64,000 bases of DNA from Pomphorhynchus laevis. Lineage: Eukaryota > Acanthocephala > Palaeacanthocephala > Echinorhynchida > Pomphorhynchidae. This document shows, piece after piece, positions 1 to 11,165 of this stretch. Position numbers and translations under genes: made by a program. Each line of letters begins with the position of its first letter. Position 1 is the stretch's first letter. The notes under the pieces were generated by a model that was not told where the DNA came from, searched no databases, and saw only the letters and a list, made by a program, of their open reading frames with translations. The stretch spans positions 124,001-188,000 of the forward strand of contig WNNJ02001959.1 in NCBI GenBank assembly GCA_012934845.2, read 5' to 3'.

Positions 1-488
1 TTGGAGTAATTAGGAACGTGGAGTAAGAGGGTATGACAAGAACGAAGCGATAGCGAGGTGGGGCGAGTAGCGTCTAAGAAAAGAAGGTTGATGAACGATG
101 GGTTAGCCGACAGCGATAAGACGAAAGGTAACGAGAAGAAGGCGGAGTTTGATGTGGATGTGGATGGTGGTCCAGTAGAGTTGGGCAAAATATGTGGATG
201 TGTGGTCGAAGCGACGGAGACGAAAGAGCACTCGAACGGCGGTGTTGATTATTCGTTGTAGGGGTAGGATGATGGATTTTGGAGAATTGGCGAAAAGGCT
301 AAGGCAGTAATCGATTTTAGGGAAAAGAAGCGATGAAAGAAGAGACATACAAGAACGAAAGTCGATAAGGGGGCGGATACGGCGGATGTCACGGAGAATT
401 AAGTTAGATGAGCGGACCTTGTCACGGACGAAGGGTTTAAGGGAAAGGTGATCATCGAAATGGAAGCCTAAAAAAGTGAGATTGTGGA

Positions 489-2768
489 CTATGGGGATGA
501 TCGATGAGGCAAAATATACAGTGGGAGGAGATATGTTTGGTTAACGGGGAGGATCCATATTATTTTGGACTTTTCGGCGTTTAGAACGAGATGGAGATTG
601 GAGAGACGTTTGTAGATAGAAGAAAGACAGTTGGAGGCAGAAATGCCGATATCGTGAATGCGATGTGCGGGTGCATGAGCATAGATTAGAATGTCATCGG
701 CGTATTGCATAACCTTAAAGGAGTAAGGTTTGATAAACGGAGATAGATCGCCAAGCAGAAGAGAGAAAAGCAGGGGACCTAGGACTGAACCTTGTGGGAC
801 CCCGCAAAAATAAGGGAGGGGAGGAGAGGATGATGAATTAGAATATACGCGAAAGGAACGGTCGGATAGATATGAAGCGAACCATGCTACGGAGGAGGAA
901 GAAAAGCCGTAATCATAACGAAGGCGAGAAAGGAGGACGGAGTGGTCGACAATGTCGAATGCGGAGGAGAGGTCGAGGGAGATGAGAACACCATATAGAG
1001 CCTTGTCTCGAGAAATGAGTAAGTCATTGTACACATTTATGCATGCGATTTCTGTCGAGTGATTAGAGCGGAAAGCGGATTGGAAAGGAGGGTAGAGATT
1101 GGATGAGGAGAGATAAGCGTTGATTTGTATTAAGATGAGGCGTTCTAAGAGCTTAGAAAGAGTAGGGAGTAGTGAAATGGTGCGATAGCTAGAAGGCAGG
1201 AAGGGGTCGAGCGATTGTTTCTTAAGGAGGGGACGAACGATTGCGGATTTCCAGTGTGAAGGGAAGATACGACTGCGGATGGACGAGTTAAACAAGGTTG
1301 TGAGAAATGGGGATATCGATGAGCATATAGATTTTAATATGTGAGTAGGCAGGGGATCGGCAGGTGAGGTTTTGTTGGGCAAGGACATGAGGACAGATGA
1401 TACTTCTGTAGGTGAGACAGGGAGAAGATGAAAGAGTTCCGGAAGGATGAGATTAGACTGGGCAGAGTGGGATAGGATTGAGACCAGGGTGTGAGAGAGC
1501 AACGTGGATACTTTAGTCTGGAGAAATGACGAATAATCATTGGCATTGATGTTGCACGGCGAAGAGGAGCGAGCAAGGATTGAGTTAAAAGTATGCCAGA
1601 GAGTCTTAGAGTTGAATGAAGTGATGATTTTATGCTGCCAGAAGGAGTTGCATTTGGTACGTAGTAGGTTGAGTTGAGACCGGCGAAGAGCAAGATAGGA
1701 ATCACGGAAAGACGGAGTGATCGAGCGGAAATCACGTCTGAGAGAGCGGTGATATACTCGAAAAGCATGGCGGAGTCGACGCTTTGATAGTAGGCATTGG
1801 ATGTCAAACCATGGGGCACGGTGCAAGCGACGGTGTGGGTGAGACTTGAAGGGCAAGAGAATATCGAGAGTGGATGTGAGTTCAGAGTCGAAAAGAAAGG
1901 CGAGATCGTGAGGAGATGAATATGTTATTGTGGGTAATGATATAGATGATTTGAGTAAGGCAGAGCGGAGAAGGGAGAGGTCAAGATTTCTCCAAGGGCG
2001 ACGTAGGATTGTAGGTGTGTGAGGAGGGGTGTGGTTGTGAGTGAGATCAAGGGTGATAAGAAAGTGATCGGATAGACCAGGATCAGATATGGACAGTGAG
2101 GTGTAGGCAGCAAAATGATCGGGGACAGTGATGATGTCGAGTGCCCCACCAAGTATATGTGTGGGGGCAGTGGAGATTAGTTTGTAATTGTAGTTGTATA
2201 GAATGTTGATGAACCGGATGGAATCCGTGGAAGAGCAGCGGTCTAGGCGGATATTGAAGTCGCCTAGAACGAGTGAAGGGATTGAGGACAATGAACAATG
2301 AGAAAGGAGGTCAGCGAGTTCGGTAAAAAATAAGGCAGTAGGAGCTGATGAACCAGGACGGTATACAATGGCGAGATCTAGAGTGATCGGGTTAGAATAA
2401 CGACAAATGAGCAATTCAAAAGAGCAAGGACTGAAAGGGGGATTGATTTTGCGAAGAGACGCGGGGTGACGCGCGAATGCGACGATGCCGCCATGATTAG
2501 AGAATTTAGAAAGGCATGAGCTGAGGGGGCGGGCGGATTCGACTAGGGAGCAACCGGTAGAGAGCAGACGGCGAATAAAAAGGTCGTCGGAATCTGAGTG
2601 CCAGGATTCGGTGAGGCAGAAGAGATCGATGGATTGCTTGGTGAATAGGTTGAGGATAAGATCGGATTTATTGAGAATAGATCTAGTGTTGAGGAGACCG
2701 AGGCGGAAACCGTGTGTTGTGGCGAAAGAGTCTAATGGAGAAGACACATAGGAGAGATGGAGCGCCAT
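489..2768 (-). CDS. LINE ORF2: apurinic-type endonuclease plus reverse transcriptase
   Basis: A 759-aa open frame. The N-terminal endonuclease of the exonuclease-endonuclease-phosphatase fold shows LLNTRSI, LTESWH, LVLGDFNIRLD (near residue 168) and GLSDHFLITLDL (near 230), matching the metal and phosphate motifs. The RT domain follows with LDLSSAFDIVDH (motif A, near 600), GVPQGSVLGPLLFSLLL (motif B, near 658) and QYADDILIY (motif C, near 690), with both catalytic Asp residues intact. The frame ends about 60 residues after YADD; the normal C-terminal third continues in another frame at 348-103, so the protein is truncated. Its role is target nicking and target-primed reverse transcription in the nucleus. 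The chosen start (MALHLSYVS) overlaps the end of ORF1. Confidence 0.88.
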   Translation of the reverse strand: MALHLSYVSSPLDSFATTHGFRLGLLNTRSILNKSDLILNLFTKQSIDLFCLTESWHSDSDDLFIRRLLSTGCSLVESARPLSSCLSKFSNHGGIVAFARHPASLRKINPPFSPCSFELLICRYSNPITLDLAIVYRPGSSAPTALFFTELADLLSHCSLSSIPSLVLGDFNIRLDRCSSTDSIRFINILYNYNYKLISTAPTHILGGALDIITVPDHFAAYTSLSISDPGLSDHFLITLDLTHNHTPPHTPTILRRPWRNLDLSLLRSALLKSSISLPTITYSSPHDLAFLFDSELTSTLDILLPFKSHPHRRLHRAPWFDIQCLLSKRRLRHAFRVYHRSLRRDFRSITPSFRDSYLALRRSQLNLLRTKCNSFWQHKIITSFNSKTLWHTFNSILARSSSPCNINANDYSSFLQTKVSTLLSHTLVSILSHSAQSNLILPELFHLLPVSPTEVSSVLMSLPNKTSPADPLPTHILKSICSSISPFLTTLFNSSIRSRIFPSHWKSAIVRPLLKKQSLDPFLPSSYRTISLLPTLSKLLERLILIQINAYLSSSNLYPPFQSAFRSNHSTEIACINVYNDLLISRDKALYGVLISLDLSSAFDIVDHSVLLSRLRYDYGFSSSSVAWFASYLSDRSFRVYSNSSSSPPLPYFCGVPQGSVLGPLLFSLLLGDLSPFIKPYSFKVMQYADDILIYAHAPAHRIHDIGISASNCLSSIYKRLSNLHLVLNAEKSKIIWILPVNQTYLLPLYILPHRSSP

Positions 2769-3868
2769 CGAATTTTTGGACGGGTGTGTACAACTTGAAA
2801 ATTTCCGTCTATGTTTCGGATGGAGAGTGATGTTTCGCCGTTTTCCTCACGACGGCGTTTTTCGATGTGGGCTGAAGAGATTTGAGCGATTTCAGAAGGG
2901 GCGCGATCGGGGAAAATTCGAGTGGTTGAAGATGACATGAGTTTGAATCGTTGAGAGAGGACAGAAGACGCGTGAGAGCGATGCTTGAAAACAATTTTTA
3001 GGAGAGGGGGCTGGGAAGGATTAGATTGAGAAGATTTGTTTAGACGGATGAATGCGACAGGAGAAACCTTGAAAAAGGATGGTTTATCCGCAGGGACAAT
3101 AGACGAGAGGATGGATCTGAAGGCGGAAACATCATGGTCTAGACGTGTTTGTGGAGATAGGAAGTTAGAAGGCGTGATATTAGTGATAATGACGCAACGA
3201 TCGCGAGAAGCAAAGCGCTTCCGTAAAGGAGGACGACTGACGTGAGTAGGTGAGATCACGATAGAAGAGCTGGCAGTTGATGATTTGGAGGGATTTGGTT
3301 TGACGACGGGAGACATAGAGGATAATTATAATAAATAGGGTCCCAAGCGATGTGAGGAAAGGTTATGAGTGGAAGGATAGTGAAGGTTGGTGGAGGTGAC
3401 TTTGATTGATGGATGCAAGGTATTGAGAAACGAGACGGGAAGGACGGGACGTGGGGTGTCGGGGAGTGAAAATACATTAGTTGTAACAATTTGCGGCTCC
3501 GTCACTGTCTCGGTAGATTTATCATAAACTTGACAAAATCCATCTTGCTGCGATACAATTTGCGGCTCCTTCACTGTCTCAGTAGATTTATCAGAAATTT
3601 GAGAAATTCGATCATGCTGCGATGCCATTTCCAATTGCTCTAAGCGTTTTATTAACAAGTTGATTTGTTTCGCCGCACAGAATCCGCAGTAGAACGGTGG
3701 CCCGCCACAAGTTTCCTGACCCAAAGCACAATTATGTGTTACTGATGTCCAGATTTGACAGCCGCTAGCGGAGCATTCCACTTGTATGTTCTCGAGCTTG
3801 CCGGTTTTATCGGTATCAACAGAGATTGCTCGCTTGGCTTTTGGTAGATTTTTCTTCTTGGCTCCCAT
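2732..3868 (-). CDS. LINE ORF1: PHD-like zinc finger plus RNA-binding-like region, frameshifted
   Basis: Two minus-strand reading frames, 3868-3326 (180 aa) and 3316-2732 (194 aa), lie end to end and look like one ORF1 split by a frameshift near 3320. The first has a Cys/His cluster (CSASGC, HNC, TCGGPPFYCGFC) resembling the PHD finger of CR1-group ORF1 proteins, followed by a short coiled-coil-like stretch (INLLIKRLEQLEM). The second has a basic, Ser-rich segment and a fold-like stretch starting DRCVIITNITPSNF that may be an RRM-type domain; that part is a guess. The second frame overlaps the start of ORF2 by 37 bp. The expected role is nucleic-acid chaperone and RNP formation for the element's RNA. 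Confidence 0.6.
3494..3631 (-). repeat. Two tandem 69-bp repeats inside LINE ORF1
   Basis: The stretch around cggctcc/tcactgtctc recurs at 3494 and 3563, a period of 69 bp (23 codons). In protein it gives two copies of DKSTETV followed by EPQIV, just after the zinc-finger segment. The period is a multiple of three, so the frame is kept. Confidence 0.8.
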
Positions 3869-3900
3869 TAACTGTAGGACATTGGCTAATACATTTCATG

Positions 3901-4209
3901 ACAGTTATTTCACGTTTGGATTTGATATCGGACATGAACAAATTATACATATTAACTAACATTTTAGTCGAGGTAACGGTCTTTCGAGAGGCAAAATCGT
4001 ACGAAGACGCGCGAGGCCGTAGCGTATTTCGAGGCCGAGTGGAATATATTTCGCGAGGGCGTAGCGTATTTTAGGATTCTGAAATCTCTTATATAGTCGC
4101 CAAGGAATGCGTCTGAGAGGCCTAATGAATTACTATTTGCCTTTATTTTCAACAGCGCATAAACTCCTATACCAGGATAATCCTTGGCAATCCTGGTTTT
4201 TGGAGTGGC
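3901..4209. other. Short spacer with a 42-bp duplication
   Basis: No gene is seen. A 19-bp stretch beginning gcgagg and ending gtagcgtattt occurs at about 4011 and 4053 (period 42 bp, one mismatch). Confidence 0.5.
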
Positions 4210-5010
4210 TCATTGATAAAGAGCCCCTGATACTACCCAAGCAACATATAGCATGCCATGAAAAGCATACCAGCTTTTGCACACAACATGTTCTCTATCC
4301 AGAACTTGATATATAGAGGGCAGATATAAATCTGGGGTTTTACACCCATCCCATATCCGCCAGTCATATATAAGAATGTAAGAGTCCTTAGGTATTAAGA
4401 AGACTCTAGAACAGTATTGTTGCTTAGTCATCCGTGGTAGAGGAGCTATTATGCCCTTTTTCATGTGATACCGTATGGCTTTCGTAAGCGCAGGGCTTAC
4501 GTTTGATCGCCAACGGCTCCAACTCAACGGGATAACTTCAATCCGTACTCCTTGGCGGAAGATTGACCGTATATGCCTTATCAAGAGTATGATATTCCGT
4601 TGTAAAACTGAATACTCGTCATCTCCTGATATCTGATCTACAATTTCTCTAATAAGTTGCCGAAATAAGTCCGGTATCACCGAGAAGATTGCATACATCA
4701 TCCCAGGGTCTCTACCTGAAGAGTGATGGATCAGATTCCTGACAGTTTCGGCAGGGAAATGAGCTATAGGGAGTTGACTACTATAATGCTCAATACCCCT
4801 ACCACTCTGCCGCTCAAAGGTTTCAAATGCCCAGTCAAAAAGTAAATCTTGAGCTGCCCTTCGAGATTGCGTAGGGAATACATTGTATTCCCTAGGCTGC
4901 TCAGCCCTATATATAGCTTCTTGTTCCCAGTACTCGAAATCCAAATGGATTCTTTCCTGGGTGTTCATTACAAGGATATAAGCATAGGGCTCAACATTTG
5001 CGTCCGGCAA
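4210..5010 (-). pseudogene. Fossil fragment of a retroelement RT (LTR- or DIRS-like)
   Basis: A 266-residue frame whose C-terminal half resembles the start of a retrovirus-type RT domain: a KKGIIAPL stretch, then CSRVFLIPK, then a DWR and YLPSIYQVL segment, in the order seen in LTR- and DIRS-type elements. The N-terminal half is not recognised. Only this part of an element is visible; no LTRs, integrase or recombinase were seen nearby. It is broken and probably old. The family assignment (LTR versus DIRS) is uncertain. Confidence 0.5.
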
Positions 5011-5052
5011 AGGTAACGCAGGTTCAGCTTGATGAATATCAAGATCTGACCC

Positions 5053-5189
5053 AGTTCCAAGCAGTGTTTCTACTGCTGTTTAGAATTCCTGCACCGTGTA
5101 TTGAGAGGATTTGTAGATCCAGTTCCAAACAGTGTTTCTACTGCTGTTTAGAATTCATGCACCGTGTATGTGAGAGGATTTGTAGATCC
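5053..5189. repeat. Two tandem copies of a 68-bp unit
   Basis: The unit beginning agttccaa, with ctactgctgtttagaattc inside and ending ggatttgtagatcc, is present at 5053 and 5121 with few differences. No function is apparent. Confidence 0.85.
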
Positions 5190-6894
5190 TACACATAACT
5201 CCGGTTCCTGCATCTGGTTTAGATGGCATGACGTAGGCATATCAACAGCCAGCTGTAATAACTGGGATGTTGTTAAAAAAGAAAATTGTGTACTCACATC
5301 TTGTTTCGCCGGTTTCGTTGGAGTTATTCCTATTGTTAATAATTGAGAATAATTCTTAAAGTAATTTTCAAATTACTTAGTCGCGAATGCCCGTTTCAGG
5401 CTGTAACATTTCATCGTAATCGAAATTTATTTCCACTCAGCACAGATAATATCTATAAATTGTTGTAAGCAATAAAGACAAGGCGTATTATCTTGCACGG
5501 ACTTTGGAAGATCTTCATACCCAAGACAGTCATTTCACGATAATTGTCGGATTTACATATGGGTTGTGAATCGATTGTCATCAATGAACTTCATGGAAAG
5601 AGATTAGAAGATCTCCTATATACATGTAATGCAATTGTTGAATGTCGCAAATGCTACTTATGTTGATATGAAATTCACAGACACGATCAATGATCTGCTT
5701 AAAATGTAACATACCGTGCTTACTGGAAGTATGTTCATTTCGTAGGCGTATGTAAATCTAAACAACATCTTTCTACTAATATTCATTTTGTATTGAGTAT
5801 CAATTCTTGTTTATATGATTCTCCAAAAACGTTGCTTATAATTCAAATTTGAATTGACGGGTGGCTGGTAGCAACCCCGTTTATCATTAGTTTCTTCTAT
5901 TAAATAATCATTGAAGCTGAATCAAAGGAAAGAATAAATTATTTTTGATATTTCGCTAACTTCTGTTAGCGTCTTCATAAAATTAAAATGTTTTTAAAAA
6001 TGTACATGCTTATATAAAAAGTTCAAAACGATAACCGCCATTTGCTTTTGGCAGGTGCTGCTGTTGTTAGCGATAACCAAATGCTTTTACTGTTGTTTAA
6101 ATTTTTTATTAAAAATCATCATTTTTAATAAAAAATGATGATTCAAAATAGTTTAGAAATAAAAAATAATAATAACCATAATATTTTCATTCAAAATAAA
6201 TAATTTGAAAAAATTTAGAAAAAATATACAAATAACAATTAAAATTACTAGAAAAATAAATCAAATAAATTAAAATTAAAATTAAAATTACTATATAAAT
6301 CAAATAAAAATAGAATTTATAGAAATTTTTAAAATTAATAGAATTTTTCTAATTAAATAGAAAAAATTATTTAAACAAAATCGTTTATAGCATATTTACA
6401 AAATATTTAAAGTTACGTCAGGTTTATTATTCGGCATAATAATATTGGAGTTTTTATGAATGTAATAAGCCTCAAGAATTTTTCAATTTAAACAATTGGT
6501 TTCTTTTGCCAATTCTTTGTTTTTACGAAGTAAGATGATTGCTTCCGATATAAATTAACTTGAAACAAATAATAAGATAATTAGAATTCTATTAGATAAA
6601 AACGGTTTTCCATCTTGGGCAATTAAAAAGGCTTTCTACAAAAGTACCAAAAAGGATAAACAAGTTGATTTTGGCCTAGAACGAGAAAAAATACAAAGGA
6701 TTACCATTTATAAATAATTTTTGGAATAATAATAATTTATTTAAAGTGGCAAATGCGTGCCAACTGCACTCTTACAAGTCCACTAACTAACAAAAAAACA
6801 GCAAAAATCATACAGTTAAATTACTTAAATTGTTTAAATGTGATCGGAATTGGCGTTTGAAGCACAATATTGAGGTTGATTTGTGTATATGAAT
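5190..6894. other. AT-rich spacer with part of a hairpin repeat
   Basis: No coding region is supported. Around 5909-5990 lies one arm of the hairpin repeat family better seen at 32160-32325 and 63851-64000 (shared ttatttttgatatttcgcta). The part from about 6100 to 6420 is nearly pure A/T with short palindromes. Confidence 0.6.
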
Positions 6895-7110
6895 GGGCAG
6901 ATGATTCCACTAGAGAGGAGCAGTCACAACGAAGGAGCGGAAGCTAAAAGAGGTTTAGTAGTTTGGAACATGTAAAAGAAGGGAATTACTGGAACGCAGA
7001 GCACAGGACACAGGACGAGAATTGTCGAGAAAAGGAAGGTTGAGAAATGAAGGGGTATGATAAGTTATAAGGCGAAAAGCAATGATAAGGGCAGAAGCTC
7101 CTCCCGAATT
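6895..7110 (-). mobile_element. 3' end fragment of a CR1/L2-like LINE
   Basis: Minus-strand translation gives FLDNSRPVSCALRSS, SLLLHVPN and FSFRSFVVTAPL, the usual C-terminal end of CR1/L2-type ORF2 (a RSS..L..P......RSF...AP..WN pattern), interrupted by stops. It is a short, degenerate, 5'-truncated copy. Confidence 0.6.
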
Positions 7111-7199
7111 CCACTAAAGGATATCAAGTGAAAAAGGCTCACGATTACTCTGCTCACGATTACTCATTGTGATGGATTAGTTGGATGTGGGATTGCCTA

Positions 7200-8430
7200 C
7201 CTAGAAGTAGCTAGGAACGGAAAGGTTCCCCTTCCCGTCACTAGAACCATCCGGGGCAGGTACTTGCCCATAGACAACATATTCATTTTCCATTATTTTC
7301 TTACTCTTCAGGAGATTGTAGATATTGATAGGGGGATGGGATGAGCCAAAGCCCCCTTTTTTGGATGATGAAATTGCCGTTGATGATGGAATAGTAGAGT
7401 TAGTACAGAATGTGGCAACAACAGAGGATACTAAAACTTCCATCTTCTTATACATTTTTTTAATACGTAAATTAACTGTCCGCATGAGGTCATCGTCCCT
7501 CGTAAGAGTGGCAGCATTTGCAAAGGTACCAGATTTCGGTTGGCCAGCAGACTTGTTAAATTCACTTTGATATAATTTAAAATGGCAGCATTTTCTGTTC
7601 CATACAGGATGGCTCCCTCACAGTTAGAGCATAATGGAGGGGCCACACATTTTTCTCCTGTCAACATAGCCGGACACTGGGGAGGGAGCCACACACCTCA
7701 CATTTCGATGTCTCACTGCAGCTGGAGGCCCAGTACCCCGATTTATGGCACCGGCTGTAGTGAGGATATGTGAACTCTTCTTTGTCGATGATAGAAAATC
7801 TGAGATATAATCCCATGAAGGGATGACAAGCTGAATTAGCCAGCAATTCAGCTCGCTCTAGGGCAGCGGAACAAAATCCAACTGGTATCGGATGTCCGCT
7901 CTTGCCTATTATTGAACGGTAGTTCGATATTTTATGTTTCTTTTAGCAATTCGACATCATTTGACATGGGAGATTAGATACTTTTAGCGTGACAAGTATG
8001 GGTTAAGAGTATATGGACCCATACTCCGACAGTGAAGATTCGAAGTATTTAACATACCCCTTTAAGAGGTCTGAGGTCGTAAACGATATCTTTAATTCAG
8101 TATCGTATAGTTTGACCGAATTAAAAATGACTCTGTTTGATAGTTGCTCTGTAAACGGCCGTAGGAAGAAGTTAAACAGTAAATGTGTTTCCATAGGCAT
8201 TTTGATCTTTATAATGATCAAATTGTTTAGTTTTGGGATGTGGGAAGTACTTCCCCATCCCTAGCAACAATTGAAAACTCACTAACCTTTGGAACATACG
8301 ATTTAATACCAGCAATTGCCTTTATTTCGTCTTTTTCCATTGTTTTTTTCTCTAGAAATTCGACTGGAAAACTGATTTTTTCACAATCCTTTGTTCCTCC
8401 GACACGCTTGTTCAGTATTCTATTTTTATA
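7200..8430 (-). mobile_element. ORF1 (Gag-like, zinc-knuckle) region of an R1-like LINE, degenerate
   Basis: Several minus-strand frames in series belong to one decayed ORF1. The segment 8221-8003 (VIFNSVKLYDTELKISFTT, then YVKYFESSLSEYG) is clearly related to the ORF1 of the plus-strand LINE at 12054 (YEAEVRVSFTSADIASEYI). Downstream come zinc-knuckle remains (YPHYSRCHKSGYWASSC, CEVCGSLPS, LCSNCEG) at about 7780-7620. A further upstream part without stops (8430-8260) may be the N-terminus. The frame changes show it is a dead copy. No endonuclease or RT of this copy is adjacent. Confidence 0.65.
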
Positions 8431-8595
8431 TTGAACAGGGAAATTACGTAGAAACGCATCCTTTTTATAGGAGCTAACAGCTTAATAATGTTTTTTTAAA
8501 GAAAAATTTTTATTTTCGTAAAACATACAAGAATGTGTCCAAAAGTAAAGAACTAAAGAATTCAAAAATCCAATCATAAGCTAAGTTATTTCTCT

Positions 8596-10010
8596 TTAAT
8601 TCGAATCTTCCGGCTTTCGTGACATCTCTTCTGTTGATCGAAAATGATCGTGAATAGGTTTTCCATATGTAGAGCGTGGCGCTCTTAAACAGGCAGATGC
8701 AGCACGAGCTAAGGCAAATGAAATTTTCTCTCGTATATTTTTTATTATTTGAGGATATGGGAGTTCGCGTTTTGAGCTTAATTTTGACGCTATTTGCTTC
8801 ATTATCCTATTAGATTCCTGACTTGATCCTCCTGAAGACGAAAAAATTAACGGACTGAAATGCGCCTGTTCTAAACTTAAAATTCGCTCTCCATACTTCG
8901 AAATTTTTCGTTTTTCATGGTATTCAAAGTCAGCCTTACACTCAGTTCGGGAGTTAGAGGGAGCATGTACATTAAATATTGCGACATCCAAAAATGTCCG
9001 CTCAAACCGGCTTCCGAATAGTCCACTACATACAACATCCAGACGCGCTTCTTTCGATATGATTGTGCTATTGTTGTTAAAACGATAATCAGATGGAACG
9101 GTTGCTAATACTGGTTCAACCTCCACGCCACTGCATATCCCGCTTAAGAGATGAGAAAATATATCCCTTACTTCATTATGCCTGATAGATGGTAGCGCTC
9201 CGGTCTTGCACGAAAATGCATGATTGATAGTCATTTCTGAAGAACATATGCATTTTTTATTTTCTAATGCTCGCAAAGACCATCCATAGCGACCTGCTAA
9301 TGCATCGCTAAACTCATTGTTTGTAAGCCGAAACCCCTCGTGACGTAGAGGTAGGGAAGATAGCCACGATGAAGCTCCCTTGTAACTAGCATGTGCCAAT
9401 ATCTTAAAGTAATCCGATGGTAGAGATTTTAGTATTAATTCTTTCCTCGATTTGGCTACATTTAATCTCATGTATGAAATATTTCTAGCTGTTTGAGTTT
9501 GAACATCCCTCAGGTTTTCTCCCGTATATCCGTCTCGATAGGTTTCGTACATTCTACGAGAATAATCGTACTCCAAGTCAGCGATGTATTCCGGATCAAC
9601 TAACCCAATGCCCCCTAACTTGAACGGTAGAGTTAATAATTCTTTATGTGCTTGTTCAATTTTCGCTTGTGTGATTGACTCAATAAAACCGCTATACAAT
9701 AGGTTTTTAAGACATCTAGTGACATCCGTGCACATTGGTACTGTTCTGTAAGTATATATCCATTTCCATTGCACAGAGTGTATTAACCCGGAATAAGCAG
9801 TTTGTCGATCAATTTTACTAACTTCAACTAATCTTTCAAGTGTGGATGCCCAGGATGTTACCCTGGTTTTTATAATATCCAAAACATCAGCTTCTGCTCC
9901 AATGGGAGTTCCGAGTACTTCGATAGCACGCTCACTTATTTTACAGTCAGAGAAGTTGCTAGTGTCGAATTCATGTTCCTTGTGTATTAGCAGCTTAATT
10001 TTTTTAAGGT
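8596..10010 (-). mobile_element. LINE with restriction-like endonuclease (copy A), RT tail plus nuclease
   Basis: The 428-aa frame 9882-8596 extends upstream in frame to about 10010 (…IEVLGTPIGAEADVLD), the region just after the RT catalytic core. After an RT thumb-like segment (HKELLTLPFKLGGIGLVD) it has a Cys/His cluster (CICSSEMTINHAFSC) and then a PD-(D/E)XK-like nuclease core: RLDVVCSG, FLDVAIFN and KISKYGER. This arrangement is typical of the widespread invertebrate LINEs that nick DNA with a restriction-like endonuclease (R2/NeSL/Hero-type grouping by general resemblance). The RT motifs A to C are not present here, because the upstream side is cut by the insertion of copy B. The reading frame itself is intact, so this copy is not very old. 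Confidence 0.75.
9985..9999. repeat. Target-site duplication, left copy
   Basis: The 15 bases tattagcagcttaat occur here and again at 11134-11148, exactly flanking the LINE copy at 10000-11133. On the minus strand they continue the reading frame of copy A (IKLLIHKEH). Confidence 0.7.
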
Positions 10011-11133
10011 AATAATAGATTTATTTGTACAGAAAAACAGGTTCCCGCAAATGGGCCAGGTTAATTAAATTCCAGAATATTTTTTTTTGTTACTTTAGAT
10101 CCACAAGGGAGGTACACAACGTGCCGCCGTCTTCATCATTCCATCGGATCGCTCGAGCATTGTTCGACGGATTCGGGCTATCTGTAGCTTGGCGATTAGA
10201 TGTCTTTTTGGATATTGTATCAGCTTGATGGTTGTCTGCTGAGTATACGGGATGCCCCTTGCTGGATCGGAAGCCCCTTATGCACAAAGAGGATGCACGG
10301 CATATGGCTATACTCAATCTTGTTTTGATTCGCTGTATGTGTTGGCTGTACGAAATCTGATCGTTGTTTATTGACTTGAGTTGTGCGATCCGCTGCAAGG
10401 CCGAAAGTGCACATTTTCCCAGACCTCCAGACGCAGATAGGATGAAGGGTATAAACGATCCCCTTTCGATTTGGGTGATTCTTTCAGAGTATTTTGAGCT
10501 CTTCCGGGCTTCGTGGTATGCAAAAGCGTTTTCTGCCGACGCGGAGTAGGAACCAGCATGGTTGTTAAAAACGGAAACGTCGAAGAACGTTCGCTGGAAG
10601 CGGTCTACTGATAGGCCCGTACAGATTACATCTAGTCTTGCGTTGGTGTCGCAGCAAGTTGATGCCCTTTCGAGACACGAGGGATCATTGACTGCAGTTA
10701 GTGTGGGTTCGGTTGCAACCCCATAACAGACCGAACTAAGCTCGTCAGCGAGGATGTCGCGAATGATATTGTGTCGCACGATCTGGAAGCCTCCACGTTT
10801 ACAAGAGAGCACGTGACTAAGGCTTGTTTCTTCTTTGCAGATACACAGGGCGGGCATGTCTGGTGGTTCAAATCCATAGCGCGTTGCGATGCCATCTCGA
10901 AATTCACTCGCAGAAAGGTGGTGGTGGAGCTCTTCAGAAGCACCACAGAGAGCCAGTTTGAGGAGCCGGGGTACTTGGCATATTCAAGTGCACGTTTGGT
11001 AATTTCGGGAACAAAACGAAGAGCTTGGTTAAGTCGGAGTGTGAATGCATCTTTGCGCGTCTTGGCGATTTGAGCTGCATAGGTTTGCTGTAACGACTTT
11101 AATCCTTCGCCCTTGAGCCCAAGGGCGAGGGAT
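10000..11133 (-). mobile_element. LINE with restriction-like endonuclease (copy B), 5'-truncated and nested
   Basis: A minus-strand frame 10857-10090 (255 aa) holds the same domain set as copy A but differs greatly in sequence: CICKEETSLSHVLSC, RLDVICTGL, FFDVSVFNN, KSSKYSERITQIERG. Upstream frames up to about 11100 carry the preceding thumb region (LRLNQALRFVPEITKRALEY) in other frames, so it is frameshifted. There is no RT core. The 3' end has an A-rich run (TTAAAAAAA on the minus strand) next to the 15-bp duplication. The opposite end has a 15-bp-arm hairpin (11101-11134, ccttcgcccttg/caagggcgagg). It reads as a 5'-truncated insertion into copy A. Confidence 0.75.
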
Positions 11134-11148
11134 TATTAGCAGCTTAAT
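11134..11148. repeat. Target-site duplication, right copy
   Basis: Identical 15-mer to 9985-9999, followed by an (aat)n run to 11165. Confidence 0.7.
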
Positions 11149-11165
11149 AATAATAATAATAATAA

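Larger units (their letters stand above)
1..3900 (-). mobile_element. CR1/L2-like non-LTR retrotransposon, nearly complete body
   Basis: A LINE running right to left with ORF1 (3868-2732), ORF2 (2768-489) and a 3' tail that reaches the window edge. The stretch at 348-103 encodes the typical post-RT domain of CR1/L2 ORF2 (LLFPKIDYCLSLF, then LQRIINTAVRVLF) in another frame from ORF2, so at least one frameshift separates it from the RT. The element is clearly GC-richer than the surrounding AT-rich DNA, which suggests a fairly recent insertion. A second piece of the same family lies at 51084-51402. The 3' end is not in the window. The clade call (CR1/L2 group) rests on the apurinic endonuclease plus RT layout and the PHD-like ORF1. 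Confidence 0.85.

Noticed and set aside
58-261. Plus-strand open frame
   Set aside because: Shadow of the minus-strand LINE ORF2 tail; no coding signature of its own.
10025-11073. Several plus-strand open frames opposite LINE copy B
   Set aside because: All are antisense to the recognisable nuclease domain.
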